DNA of 64,000 bases from Bacteroidales bacterium (GCA_023231065.1 JALNWE010000005.1:1-64000), one strand, 5' to 3'; positions 17,703 to 27,838 are shown, counted from the stretch's first letter. Numbers and translations are program-made. The notes: a model not told the origin generated them from the sequence alone.

Positions 17703-20700
17703 ATGTTAACCAACAACGAATACCCGCCCCCTGGAACCCCTTCCCCGGATTCAGTTAACCTTGAAAAACTGGTTTATGATAACCAGGAGCGTCTCAAGGA
17801 ATTGGCTGCCATAAATGACACAACCACCATTATTAAAGCCAACAAGCCCGTTTCTGAAACCCTGAACGAAATTTGCCAGATCCTTCCGAAAGCCTGGCAG
17901 TATCCTGAACATACCGTTGTCAGGATTCGTTTTGAAGAGATGGAATTTACAAGTCAGGGATTTTTTGAGACGCAATGGAGGTTGGAACAAAACTTTGAAA
18001 CGATCGATAACCTTACAGGTTCCATCGAAATCTTTTATCTGAAAGAATTTTCCCCTGCCGGGGAAGGCCCGTTTCTGAATGAGGAACGCAACCTGATTAT
18101 CACCCTGGCCAGCTTGATAGAAGGTTATCTTAACGGTATCAAGGGCCGGGAGGGGCGTTATATTACCCGTGAAAGGCTGAAAGAGCTCAGCGCCATAAAC
18201 CAGACTACGGCTATTTTAAGGGCCGGAAGGCCCAATGAGGAAGCGCTGCACCAGATCTGCCTGATCCTGCCGACTGCCTGGCAATATCCCGAGTACACCG
18301 TATGCTTCATCAAATATGGGAACCTGGAACTGAAAAGTCCCGGTTTCGTGGAAACCGAATGGTCACAAAAACAATCCTTCGAAACCATTGATAACTTGTC
18401 CGGGTTTATTGAGATCTGTTATCTGAAAGCTTTTCCTGCTCAATTCGAAGGGCCTTTTCTGGAAGAAGAACGCCATCTGATCATCAACCTGGCCAATCTT
18501 ATCGCCGGACATCTTAATTCGGTCAAAGGGAAAGCCATCTTGCGAAAACACAGTTCTAAAGAGATCCCAGGGCCGGTTCCAGATGGTTCAACGCCGGTAA
18601 AATACAGCAGACAGCTTCTACAGACCTTCCTTAACCGTTCAAACTTCAACCGTGATGTTTATCATGACCTTATGCCTTTTAAGGTAAAGGAGATTTTGCT
18701 GGTTGCCAATTTATACGATGCCTACAGCATCGAAAAGGAAGGCCGTTTCTCAGAACATGTTTTGGGTGAGTTCTATTCTCTCAGTCTGAGTACCATGCCG
18801 CGAATTACTGGGGTCTCCACCAGCGAAGAAGTGATGGAGCAGCTCAACGCGAAACACTACGATCTCATCATCATCATGATCGGTACGGATAAACAGTTTC
18901 CAATTGAGTTGAGCAGGCTGGTGAAGGATAAATACCAATATATACCGGTATTTCTTTTGCTGAACAGCAACACCGATATCGCCCTTTATGAGGAGGAACA
19001 GGAAAAGCTGACCTGGATTGACCGTGTGTTTGTCTGGAATGGCGATTCGAAAATATTTTTTGCAATGATCAATTATCTGGAGGATAAGATCAATGTGGAA
19101 AATGATACCAATATGGGGATGACCCGTGTGATCCTGCTTGTAGAGGATTCACCCAAATATTATTCCCTTTACCTGCCGATGTTGTACAATATCGTTTTGG
19201 AACAAACCAAGAACATCATTGAGGATGTTACTACCGATGAGCTGTACCGCATTCTCCGGCTAAAAGCGCGTTCGAAAATATTATTGGCTTCAACTTACGA
19301 AGAAGCAATGTATATTTTTAATAAATATAAAGACTTTATTCTTTGCCTGATCTCGGATGTGAAATTCAGGAAGGACGGGAAACTTAACAATACAGCAGGT
19401 TTCAGCCTGGTTAGGCAGACCAGGAAAGAGATCCGGGATCTTCCTATTATTCTTCAGTCGTCGGATGAGGGGAATATTCAGAAAGCTTATGAATTAAAGG
19501 CCTCTTTCATCAATAAGAATTCAGAAACCCTTTTGCTTGATTTTAAAAGTTTTATCACTCATTACCTGGGTTTCGGGAGTTTTATTTACCGCGACAAGGA
19601 GGGCAGCCAGATTGCTGTAGCGCGATCGCTCAAGGAGTTTGAGGATTTATTAAAGACCATTCCCGAAGAATCTTTGTTGTATCATGCCCGTAAAGACCAT
19701 TTTTCACTCTGGCTGATGGCCCGCGGTGAGATCCAGGTGGCCAAGATCCTGAACCCGTCAAAAGTAACTGATTTCAAAGATCCCGATTCACTGCGTGAAC
19801 ACCTTATAAACGTGATCCAGCATTTCCGGAATGAACAAAATACCGGAAAAGTAATCCCTTTTGAAGAATCGGCCATTGCCGACGAACGCAACATCCTGGC
19901 CCTTACCGAAGGAGCGTTAGGTGGAAAAGGAAGGGGACTTGCCTTCATCAATACCCTGATTTATAACTACGATTTTTCGCAACATGTGCCCAATATTAAA
20001 ATCCGGACCCCCAAGACTTCCATCGTGGGGACAGATGAATTTGAATATTTTTTAGACCGGAACAAATTAAGGGAGAAAGCAGTCCTGGAGAATGATTATG
20101 ACCAGATTAAAAAATGGTTTCTCGAAGGCCGGCTGACTGAAACCCTGATTAAAAAGCTTAAACTGATTATCAAGAACATCAATAAACCGTTGGCAATCCG
20201 CTCCTCCGGACTTTTTGAAGATTCCCTGAACCAACCCTTTGCCGGGATTTTCGAGACCTACCTGATCCCCAATATCCATCCTGATCCGAAAGTAAGGTTG
20301 GATCAGTTAATGGATGCCATCAAGCTCGTCTATGCCTCGGTTTACTCTCCCATCGCCAAGGGTTATATTGAAGCGGTGAATTACCACATCGAACAGGAAA
20401 AGATGGCCGTTGTTATCCAGGAAGTGGTTGGTAATCAATTCGATGATGTTTTTTATCCACACATCAGTGGGGTAGCACAATCATATAACTACTATCCGTT
20501 TGCACACATGAAGCCCGAAGAGGGTTTTGCCGTGGCCGCACTTGGACTGGGCCGTTATGTGGTAGAAGGGGAGAAAGCCTTCCGCTTTTCACCGCTCTAT
20601 CCAAACCTCGAGATCAACTCGCCAAAGGACCAGTATAAAGGATCGCAGGTTTATTTTTATGCAGTGGATCTGAAAAAACAAGAGGTCAATTTGTTGGAAG

Positions 20701-21581
20701 GTGAGGATGCAGGTTTACGGAAACTGGATATTTATGATGCCGAGATGCATGGCGCCTTGAAGCATTGCGCATCTGTTTATTCTGTTGAGAACGACCGGAT
20801 CTCAGCCGGGTTGCGGGATGCCGGCCCACGGGTCGTCAATTTTGCCGACATCCTGAAATACAATTATATACCGATGGCAAAAACCATCGAAGTAGTGCTT
20901 GATGTTGTTAAAGAAGCCCTGGGATCACCGGTTGAAATCGAATTCGCCATTGACCTGAATAAAGATGAAGACTATAAAGCGTCCTTTTATCTCCTTCAGA
21001 TCAAGCCCCTCATTGGGAATGTCAGCGATTTTCAGATCGATTTGGATATGATTGATAAAGAAACGGTCCTGTTATATTCCGAAAAGGAAATGGGCAATGG
21101 ATTAATCGAAAATATTCATGATGTGGTTTTTGTCGATCCGGATCGGTTCGATAAGTCCAAAACGATAGAAATGGCAGACGAAATAGATAAGATCAACACG
21201 GAAATGGGAAAAGAAGGGAAAAGCTATATCCTGATAGGCCCCGGAAGATGGGGGACGAGGGACCGCTGGATTGGGATCCCTGTTGCCTGGCCTCAGATCA
21301 GCCACGCCAGGGTTATCGTTGAAACGAGCCTTGAGGGCTTTCCCCTGGATGCTTCCTCCGGCTCCCATTTCTTCCATAACGTTACTTCCATGAATGTCGG
21401 ATATTTCTCTGTTCAACCTGAATTTTCAGATAGCTTTATACGGTACAATATTCTGAGAGAACAGGAGAACATTCGTAAGACCAACTTTTTCGATATTGCT
21501 CATTTCAGCAAACCGCTGACCATCCGGATGGATGGAAAGAAGAGGATTTCGGTGATAACTTGGAATAATGACAAGGAATAA
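17703..21581 (+). CDS. Sensor-receiver-PPDK hybrid protein (PEP/pyruvate-binding domain), upstream copy
   Basis: A 1292-residue cytoplasmic multidomain protein. Residues 28-147 and 158-276 are a tandem duplication of a GAF-like sensor domain (each with RLKEL.AIN, AWQYPE, FETIDNL, EERxLI). About 327-460 is a receiver-like domain without clear phospho-acceptor residues. About 476-620 is a better receiver: ED 481-482, D552 in LISDV, S586/S587, K605. From about 730 to 1103 is a PPDK/PEP-synthase N-terminal ATP-grasp domain: GGKGRG (740-745), AIRSSGLFEDS (831-841), PFAGIFETYL, EIEFAID (1078-1084), LLQIKPL. Residues 1174-1292 are a conserved tail with GPGRWG. No swivelling phosphohistidine domain or PEP/pyruvate barrel is present, so it is not a normal PEP synthase. 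It heads the nuoE-nuoF-fusion cluster. I infer a nucleotide- or redox-state signalling role. Confidence 0.75.
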   Translation: MLTNNEYPPPGTPSPDSVNLEKLVYDNQERLKELAAINDTTTIIKANKPVSETLNEICQILPKAWQYPEHTVVRIRFEEMEFTSQGFFETQWRLEQNFETIDNLTGSIEIFYLKEFSPAGEGPFLNEERNLIITLASLIEGYLNGIKGREGRYITRERLKELSAINQTTAILRAGRPNEEALHQICLILPTAWQYPEYTVCFIKYGNLELKSPGFVETEWSQKQSFETIDNLSGFIEICYLKAFPAQFEGPFLEEERHLIINLANLIAGHLNSVKGKAILRKHSSKEIPGPVPDGSTPVKYSRQLLQTFLNRSNFNRDVYHDLMPFKVKEILLVANLYDAYSIEKEGRFSEHVLGEFYSLSLSTMPRITGVSTSEEVMEQLNAKHYDLIIIMIGTDKQFPIELSRLVKDKYQYIPVFLLLNSNTDIALYEEEQEKLTWIDRVFVWNGDSKIFFAMINYLEDKINVENDTNMGMTRVILLVEDSPKYYSLYLPMLYNIVLEQTKNIIEDVTTDELYRILRLKARSKILLASTYEEAMYIFNKYKDFILCLISDVKFRKDGKLNNTAGFSLVRQTRKEIRDLPIILQSSDEGNIQKAYELKASFINKNSETLLLDFKSFITHYLGFGSFIYRDKEGSQIAVARSLKEFEDLLKTIPEESLLYHARKDHFSLWLMARGEIQVAKILNPSKVTDFKDPDSLREHLINVIQHFRNEQNTGKVIPFEESAIADERNILALTEGALGGKGRGLAFINTLIYNYDFSQHVPNIKIRTPKTSIVGTDEFEYFLDRNKLREKAVLENDYDQIKKWFLEGRLTETLIKKLKLIIKNINKPLAIRSSGLFEDSLNQPFAGIFETYLIPNIHPDPKVRLDQLMDAIKLVYASVYSPIAKGYIEAVNYHIEQEKMAVVIQEVVGNQFDDVFYPHISGVAQSYNYYPFAHMKPEEGFAVAALGLGRYVVEGEKAFRFSPLYPNLEINSPKDQYKGSQVYFYAVDLKKQEVNLLEGEDAGLRKLDIYDAEMHGALKHCASVYSVENDRISAGLRDAGPRVVNFADILKYNYIPMAKTIEVVLDVVKEALGSPVEIEFAIDLNKDEDYKASFYLLQIKPLIGNVSDFQIDLDMIDKETVLLYSEKEMGNGLIENIHDVVFVDPDRFDKSKTIEMADEIDKINTEMGKEGKSYILIGPGRWGTRDRWIGIPVAWPQISHARVIVETSLEGFPLDASSGSHFFHNVTSMNVGYFSVQPEFSDSFIRYNILREQENIRKTNFFDIAHFSKPLTIRMDGKKRISVITWNNDKE

Positions 21582-21587
21582 ATAGCC

Positions 21588-21636
21588 ATTGACCATTGAC
21601 CATTGACCATTGACCATTGACCATTGACAATTGAAA
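21588..21636. repeat. (ATTGACC)n heptanucleotide tandem repeat
   Basis: Five perfect ATTGACC units are followed by ATTGACA and ATTGAAA. It starts six bases after the stop of the receiver-PPDK gene and fills much of the 120-base spacer before the nuoE-like gene. Because the unit is 7 bases and contains TGA, every reading frame is closed within 21 bases. Confidence 0.9.
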
Positions 21637-21701
21637 AAGCGTTGGGAATTGAGGTGAAGTAAAAATGATAAAAAACACAAAATGTCTAATAATATTTCTT
21701 T

Positions 21702-22220
21702 ATGCGAATTACCAGAATTCAATCGGGAAAAAAGCCTAACCTGGTGGATGAGCCTGATCTCTCTTTACTTGATCCTTTGATTGCTTCTCAGAAAGGGAAA
21801 AAAGGCAGCCTGATCCCGCTTTTACAGGGGACTCAGGAAATATACGGTTATATACCCAGGGCGGCGTTTGAAAAAGTTTCGTACGAAACGGGAATCCCGC
21901 TGAGCAATATGTTCGGGGTTGTTACCTTTTACGCCCAGTTCAGGCTCCATCCGGTGGGAAAAATGATCATCAAAGTTTGTCATGGCACTGCCTGCCATGT
22001 CCAACAAGCAAGGGAGATCAGCGAATCATTGGAAGAAGCGCTGAAAATCAAAGATGGTGAAACAACCGAGGATCGTTTTTTTACTCTTGAATCGGTTGCC
22101 TGTCTGGGATGTTGCTCTCTGGCGCCGGTCATGATGGTCGGCGACCAGACCTATGGAAAACTAACCGGAAACGAAGCGGTGAAAATCGTTAAAAACATCA
22201 AACTGGCGGAAAATAATTGA
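21702..22220 (+). CDS. NuoE/HydC-like [2Fe-2S] subunit of NAD(P)H oxidoreductase
   Basis: A 172-residue thioredoxin-like ferredoxin subunit, like the 24-kDa subunit of complex I and the HydC/HndA subunits of soluble hydrogenases. C93 and C98 (CHGTAC) with C134 and C138 (CLGCC) form the [2Fe-2S] site; the usual VTFYAQF motif precedes them. It passes electrons with the adjacent NuoF-like protein, whose gene starts three bases after its stop. There are no membrane complex I subunits nearby, so the complex is soluble. Confidence 0.9.
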   Translation: MRITRIQSGKKPNLVDEPDLSLLDPLIASQKGKKGSLIPLLQGTQEIYGYIPRAAFEKVSYETGIPLSNMFGVVTFYAQFRLHPVGKMIIKVCHGTACHVQQAREISESLEEALKIKDGETTEDRFFTLESVACLGCCSLAPVMMVGDQTYGKLTGNEAVKIVKNIKLAENN

Positions 22221-22222
22221 CT

Positions 22223-23998
22223 ATGGGCACTACTGTTACGGTTGGTCTTGGCAGCTGTGGGATAGCTGCGGGAGCAAAAAACACCTATGAAAAAATATCA
22301 GCCTTGAAAACGGCTGGAAAATTGAACTTTATTCTTCGTAAGACCAGCTGTGTCGGGATGTGTTACAGGGAACCATTGGTTGAAATTACCGATGATACCG
22401 GGACCTACCTGTATGGAGAGGTGGATACTGACCGCGCTGCTGAAGTTATTGAAAAGCATATCAACCGGCATGAGCCTATTAAAGATTACGTAGTTTATAC
22501 CAATCTTTTTGATGCCCCTGAAAATGATTTTATTGGTGCACAGGTAAAAATTGTCCTGCGTAACTGTGGGCACATCGATCCGGAATCCATCGAAGAATAT
22601 GAAAACCGGCATGGTTATAAAGCTATCAAAAAAATTGTAGCTGAAAAAATCAGTCAGGAAGAAGTGATAGATACTGTCTTAAAATCAGGTCTTAGGGGTC
22701 GTGGGGGCGGAGGTTTCCCTACAGGAAAGAAATGGAAATTTGCCCGGTCCAACAAATCGGACGACAAGTATGTGATCTGTAATGCCGACGAGGGAGATCC
22801 CGGTGCATTCATGGACCGGTCAGTGCTAGAAGGGGATCCCCATTCCGTACTCGAAGGGATGATCATTGCTGCTTATGCCATCGGGGCTACCCACGGGGTT
22901 ATTTATTGTCGTGCCGAATATCCCCTGGCCATCAAACGGCTTAATATTGCTCTTGAGCAGGCTCATGAACGGGGCTATCTTGGAAAAAACATTTTCGGGA
23001 TAGAAGGTTTTGACCACGATATCTATATCAAAGAAGGAGCCGGCGCTTTTGTATGTGGCGAAGAAACAGCTTTAATCGCTTCCATCGAGGGCGAAAGGGG
23101 TATGCCCCGCAAGCGGCCGCCATTTCCGGCAGTGTCAGGATTATGGAAAAAGCCGACTAACATCAATAATGTTGAAACATTTGCCAATATTCCATGGATC
23201 ATTCTGAAAGGGGCCGAAGCCTATGCCCGGTATGGTACTGAAAAAAGCAAAGGGACCAAAGTCTTCGCATTGGCAGGTAAAGTCCGGCATTCAGGATTGG
23301 TGGAAGTCCCGATGGGAATGACCATCCGGGATGTGATTTTTAAATTGGGGGGCGGAATTAAAAACAATAAAAAGTTTAAGGCCGTCCAGATGGGTGGTCC
23401 TTCGGGAGGGTGTATCCCGGAGTTTTTATCAGATACCATTGTGGATTATGATTCGGTCACTGCTACCGGAGCGATTATGGGATCAGGAGGGATGGTGGTG
23501 ATGGATGAAACAACCTGTATGGTGGATGTGGCTAAATTTTTTCTGGACTTTACAAGAAAAGAAAGCTGCGGTAAATGCACATTCTGTAGGATGGGGACAA
23601 AACGAATGCTTGAAATTCTCGACCGGATTACCAAAGGCCTGGGCAGGGAAGGAGATATCGAAAAGCTGGAAGAGTTGGCTTATCAGATCAAGGATAACTC
23701 TTTATGCGGCCTGGGACAAACAGCGCCCAATCCGGTACTCACAACCATCCGATATTTCCGGGATGAATATGAAGCCCATATAAACCAAAAAAAATGTCCG
23801 GCCAAAGTATGCAGGCCCCTGCTGACTTATCAAGTGGATCCGGAAAAATGTACCGGATGTATGGTCTGTCTGAAGAATTGCCCCGTGAAAGCCATTACCG
23901 GCGAACGGAAACAACCCCACCGGATCAACCAGGAAATCTGTACCAAATGCGGAATGTGTTTATCCAAATGTAAATTCGAAGCTGTCATGATTTCCTAA
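22223..23998 (+). CDS. NuoF/HydB-like flavoprotein, NAD(P)H-binding subunit
   Basis: A 591-residue protein. The N-terminal 85 residues are a thioredoxin-like ferredoxin domain with only three obvious cysteines (GSCGIAAGA, SCVGMC). Then comes the NuoF core: GLRGRGGGGFPTG for FMN/NADH, NADEGDPGAFMDR, and the [4Fe-4S] motif ESCGKCTFCRMG with a later C in SLCGLGQ. The C-terminus adds two [4Fe-4S] ferredoxin motifs, CTGCMVCLKNC and CTKCGMCLSKC. This layout is that of HydB/HndC subunits of electron-bifurcating enzymes rather than of respiratory NuoF. An in-frame TTG at 22217 overlaps nuoE; I prefer the ATG at 22223. Confidence 0.92.
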   Translation: MGTTVTVGLGSCGIAAGAKNTYEKISALKTAGKLNFILRKTSCVGMCYREPLVEITDDTGTYLYGEVDTDRAAEVIEKHINRHEPIKDYVVYTNLFDAPENDFIGAQVKIVLRNCGHIDPESIEEYENRHGYKAIKKIVAEKISQEEVIDTVLKSGLRGRGGGGFPTGKKWKFARSNKSDDKYVICNADEGDPGAFMDRSVLEGDPHSVLEGMIIAAYAIGATHGVIYCRAEYPLAIKRLNIALEQAHERGYLGKNIFGIEGFDHDIYIKEGAGAFVCGEETALIASIEGERGMPRKRPPFPAVSGLWKKPTNINNVETFANIPWIILKGAEAYARYGTEKSKGTKVFALAGKVRHSGLVEVPMGMTIRDVIFKLGGGIKNNKKFKAVQMGGPSGGCIPEFLSDTIVDYDSVTATGAIMGSGGMVVMDETTCMVDVAKFFLDFTRKESCGKCTFCRMGTKRMLEILDRITKGLGREGDIEKLEELAYQIKDNSLCGLGQTAPNPVLTTIRYFRDEYEAHINQKKCPAKVCRPLLTYQVDPEKCTGCMVCLKNCPVKAITGERKQPHRINQEICTKCGMCLSKCKFEAVMIS

Positions 23999-24056
23999 TG
24001 CATCTTTCTTGATCGATAAATCAACTAATACATAATCACTTAATCCATTTTCCTTA

Positions 24057-27000
24057 ATGATGTCAGAAAATATAAATATAATCCTGAATGGTAAAAATGT
24101 AAAAGGTTACCCCGGGGAAACGATCCTTGATCTGGCCAGGCGAAACGGTATTTTCATCCCCACCCTATGCCATGATGACCGCCTTGAACCTTTTACTTCC
24201 TGCTATCTGTGCGTTGTGGAAGTGGAAGGGATGCGGGGCCACCAGCCTTCGTGTTCCACGAAACTGACCGAAGGGATGAAGATCATCACAGATAGTGATG
24301 GCATCCGGAACTCCAGGAAAATGGCGCTCGAACTTATGTTGAGCAATCATTATGCTGATTGTATAGGGCCCTGCAAACAAACCTGCCCTGCGGGTGTGGA
24401 TGTTCAGGGTTATATATCTTTAATTGACAAAGGATTATATGGCGATGCCATTGCACTGATCAAAGAAACCAATCCCTTGCCTGCCATCTGCGGCAGGGTC
24501 TGTGTCCGTGCCTGCGAAGCAGAGTGCCGCCGTAATTTGCTGGATGAAGGGGCTCCGGTCGGAATTGATTACCTGAAACGATTCGCTGCAGATCATGATC
24601 TTGCGTCGCCCAATCAATTCGTTCCGGTTGTAAAACCATCTACCGGGAAAAAAATTGCCGTGATCGGAGCCGGACCTGGAGGACTATCGGCTGGCTATTT
24701 CCTTCAAACCGAAGGCCATCAGGTAGATATTTTTGAAGCGGCGCCCAAATCAGGCGGCTGGCTTCGCTATGGAATCCCTGAATACAGGCTTCCCAACAAC
24801 ATTCTGGATAAGGAGGTGAAAAACATTACTGATCTTGGGGCCCGGATTTTTTATAACCACAAATTAGGGGACAACCTGAGTTATAAAGATCTGAAAATCA
24901 AGTATGATGCATTGTTGCTTACCATCGGTTCCCAAAAAGGGACAGGGGTTGGTTGCGAAGGAGATGATTCAGGGAATGTTTTTTCCGGAATTGATTTTCT
25001 GAAAAACATGGAAATCACCGGTCAACGTCATGATTTCAGGGGGAAGACCATTGCTGTGGTGGGAGGGGGTAATACCGCCATGGATTGTTGCCGGACATCG
25101 ATCCGTTGCAAAGCCGATAAAGTTTATGTAATCTATCGCAGGACTGAAAAAGAGATGCCGGCAAATCCCATCGAAATCCATGAATCAAAACTGGAAGGCG
25201 TTGAATATTTGTTCCTCACATTGCCAAAAAAAGTCAATAAAAATGACCAAGGGGATGTAGAATCGGTTACCTGTATTAAAATGGAGTTGGGAGAACCTGA
25301 TGCATCAGGCCGTCGTCGTCCGGTCCCGCTGGAAGGATCTGACTTCATTCTGAAGGTGGATTATATCCTGGCAGCCATCGGACAAAAAACCGAGGTAAAC
25401 TTTATTAAAGATATAAATGCCAGTCCAGATGGCGGGGAACTGACAATCAATAAATGGGGCAATATCGATGTTGATCCGGTTACTTTACAAACGGGGATTC
25501 CTTCTGTTTTTGCTGCCGGTGACGGAGTCACGGGACCTGCCACCATTGTTGAAGCTATTGCTCAGGCCCGGATTGCCTCCACCAGCGCTCACCAGTATGT
25601 AATGGGACTTCCAGTTGTTCCGCTCCGGAAACCCTTTACAAGCCGGCGTGAAAATTTTCAAAAGCAAGAAAAAGAGTCATATCTGGGAAATTTCCCCACT
25701 CAATCAAGAGAAGAAATGCCAACGCTCCCAGCTCGGGAGAGGATCAATTTTAATGAGGTTGAGCTGGGATATCCGAGCGCTGAGGTGGCATCCCATGAAG
25801 CGCAACGTTGTCTCGAATGTGGCTGTGTCGCATTTTTTAACTGCGATCTTCAAAAATATTCTACGGAATACCAGGTTCAGCAAAAAACATTTGAGGGGGA
25901 ATACAGGAAATATCAGGGTGACTTCAGGCATCCATATATTGAAATCGACAACAACAAATGCATTCTTTGTGCCCGTTGTGTGCGCATTTGCCGTGAGGTG
26001 GCAGGCGCCGACGCACTGGGACTGATCAACCGCGGATTTGATACCTATGTGGCGCCCAGTATGGGTGATGCTTTGCAAGATACAGATTGTGAGTCATGCG
26101 GGTTGTGTATTTCTGCCTGCCCTACAGGCGCTATTACTGAAAATGTGGCTTTTAAACCCGGCCCGGTCAGAACCGGTAATATTGATACCATCTGCAATTA
26201 TTGTTCAGTGGGATGTTCCATCACCCTGAAACATAAAAATAATTTTATCATGGGCGTTACCGGTAAAAAGGGCCTGATCAACAAAGATGGGAATTTATGC
26301 CGGTATGCGAAGTTTGGTTATTCTTATCTGAATGATGTCAAACGGGTTACGGAACCTCTTCTGAAAATCAACGGGAAATTTGAACCTGTATCATTCGAAA
26401 AAGCTTTTGCCCTGATCAAAGAAAATATTCAAAAGGTCCATCCTGATGAAAATGCGTTTTTCGGCGGGGCCCGGCTTTCCAATGAAGAATTATACCTGAT
26501 CCAGAAACTGGCACGCGGCGCTGTAAAAACCAATAATGTAGGCAGTTTCCATTATCTCGGAAGGGGAGAAGGATATCGCGCCAACAATGATTTCAATGTC
26601 CCGTTTGAGCAGCTTAATCAAGCCGGTAAAATTTATTTTTTCGGGACTGAAATCAATCGGGATCATGCCGTAGTGGGTTTTATGGTTCAGCAGGCACATA
26701 TACTGAAGAATATCCCGGTTGTCCAGATCACCAGCAAAAGAAAAAGTTCAATGACCCATAAGGTGGATGAACAGATTATCGTAAAATCCTACTACCATTT
26801 TATCAAAGCAGTGAACCATTATCTGGTTTCCAAAGGAATGGAAAACAGTCTTTTCTTACATGACCGGGTCAATGGTTTTGAGGCTTATAGAACAGGGTTA
26901 CTGGCAATGAATTATTATTCCCTTGTCAGGGAATCAGGAGTGGCTGAAGAAATAATTTCAACCTTTGCTGAATCCTGCAACCTGCAGATGAATGCCATCA

Positions 27001-27794
27001 TTATCTTTTCCGAAAAAGAGATCTCCGGCAATACCGGTAAGGAATTATATAATTTTGCATTGATAACCGGAAAATCAGGGAAGACATCCAGTGGGCTTAT
27101 GGTCCTGAAAGAAAAGAATAATTCCCAGGGTCTCTTTGACATGGGCGTCAGTCCGGATTTCGGAATAGGAGGTCAGTCATTATCCGATCCCATATACATC
27201 AGCCGTTGCCAGGAGCATTGGAAACTTACTGACGTTCCTGACATGGTTGAGGGTTGCCTTCATACCCGGTTAAACAACGGTGAAATCAAAAATCTTTTTA
27301 TCTTCGGGGAAGATCCCGTGGGTTGTTCCATGGATCGTGATAATTTTCGACAATTATGGGAAAAGGTTCAATTCAAGGTCGTCCAGGATTATTTTATAAC
27401 GCCAACTGCAGCCACTGCCGATGTAATCCTGCCGGCGTCATTTCCGATCGAAACAGGAGGTACTTTCACAAATACCCAGAAAAGGATACAGGAATTTCAA
27501 CCCGTGATGAAATCGCCGATCGCCATGAATTCATTGCAGCAACTTAGCAGGATCATTAAAAGTTTTGGATTGGGGTCAGATGATAATCCCTATGATATAT
27601 TAGCGGAATTCATCGCCCTTCTGCCGGAGAAAAAAAATCATGGGAAATTCAATTTCGAACAAACGCCGGATGATAACAATAAACGTTTCTTCAACCATGG
27701 ATGTGACGCGGTCGTCAAAAGGTTCGATGAAGAATTCAAACATAAACTTAAACTTGAACGTGAATACGATCGTGATATTCTGAGGGAAAATTGA
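24057..27794 (+). CDS. GltD-NuoG fusion: NAD(P)H flavoprotein joined to molybdopterin-type domain
   Basis: A 1245-residue fusion. Residues 1-80: NuoG-type [2Fe-2S] ferredoxin (C38, C49, C52, C66). About 100-180: GltD-like cysteine-rich N-terminus (C102, C106, C110, C145, C149, C153, C157). About 198-520: FAD and NADPH Rossmann domains (GAGPGG near 204, GGGNTAMD near 336). About 625-700: two [4Fe-4S] motifs (C635/638/641/645 and C678/681/684/688). From 713 a molybdopterin-oxidoreductase domain with its own [4Fe-4S] site (C713, C716, C720, C748). The Cys or Sec metal ligand of formate dehydrogenases is absent: the aligned stretch NNVGSFHYLGRGEGY has no cysteine, so it is probably a non-catalytic, NuoG-like scaffold. 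With NuoE/NuoF it likely forms an electron-transferring, perhaps bifurcating, complex linking NADH, NADPH and ferredoxin. Confidence 0.85.
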   Translation: MMSENINIILNGKNVKGYPGETILDLARRNGIFIPTLCHDDRLEPFTSCYLCVVEVEGMRGHQPSCSTKLTEGMKIITDSDGIRNSRKMALELMLSNHYADCIGPCKQTCPAGVDVQGYISLIDKGLYGDAIALIKETNPLPAICGRVCVRACEAECRRNLLDEGAPVGIDYLKRFAADHDLASPNQFVPVVKPSTGKKIAVIGAGPGGLSAGYFLQTEGHQVDIFEAAPKSGGWLRYGIPEYRLPNNILDKEVKNITDLGARIFYNHKLGDNLSYKDLKIKYDALLLTIGSQKGTGVGCEGDDSGNVFSGIDFLKNMEITGQRHDFRGKTIAVVGGGNTAMDCCRTSIRCKADKVYVIYRRTEKEMPANPIEIHESKLEGVEYLFLTLPKKVNKNDQGDVESVTCIKMELGEPDASGRRRPVPLEGSDFILKVDYILAAIGQKTEVNFIKDINASPDGGELTINKWGNIDVDPVTLQTGIPSVFAAGDGVTGPATIVEAIAQARIASTSAHQYVMGLPVVPLRKPFTSRRENFQKQEKESYLGNFPTQSREEMPTLPARERINFNEVELGYPSAEVASHEAQRCLECGCVAFFNCDLQKYSTEYQVQQKTFEGEYRKYQGDFRHPYIEIDNNKCILCARCVRICREVAGADALGLINRGFDTYVAPSMGDALQDTDCESCGLCISACPTGAITENVAFKPGPVRTGNIDTICNYCSVGCSITLKHKNNFIMGVTGKKGLINKDGNLCRYAKFGYSYLNDVKRVTEPLLKINGKFEPVSFEKAFALIKENIQKVHPDENAFFGGARLSNEELYLIQKLARGAVKTNNVGSFHYLGRGEGYRANNDFNVPFEQLNQAGKIYFFGTEINRDHAVVGFMVQQAHILKNIPVVQITSKRKSSMTHKVDEQIIVKSYYHFIKAVNHYLVSKGMENSLFLHDRVNGFEAYRTGLLAMNYYSLVRESGVAEEIISTFAESCNLQMNAIIIFSEKEISGNTGKELYNFALITGKSGKTSSGLMVLKEKNNSQGLFDMGVSPDFGIGGQSLSDPIYISRCQEHWKLTDVPDMVEGCLHTRLNNGEIKNLFIFGEDPVGCSMDRDNFRQLWEKVQFKVVQDYFITPTAATADVILPASFPIETGGTFTNTQKRIQEFQPVMKSPIAMNSLQQLSRIIKSFGLGSDDNPYDILAEFIALLPEKKNHGKFNFEQTPDDNNKRFFNHGCDAVVKRFDEEFKHKLKLEREYDRDILREN

Positions 27795-27838
27795 CCTGAT
27801 GAAAGAATGAGCATTACAGGGAGGATAAAATATAAGGT

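Noticed and set aside
17703..21581. Phosphoenolpyruvate synthase (ppsA)
   Set aside because: Only the ATP-binding domain is present; the phosphohistidine and PEP/pyruvate domains are missing and receiver-like domains are added.
21588..21636. CRISPR-like repeat array
   Set aside because: Units are 7 bases with no spacers; it is a simple tandem repeat and no cas gene is nearby.
22223..23998. Respiratory complex I
   Set aside because: No membrane subunits (nuoA, H, J-N) are nearby and the NuoF protein has the extra ferredoxin domains of soluble bifurcating enzymes.
24057..27794. Formate dehydrogenase alpha subunit
   Set aside because: The molybdopterin domain lacks the Cys/Sec ligand, no in-frame TGA is present, and the N-terminal half is GltD-like.
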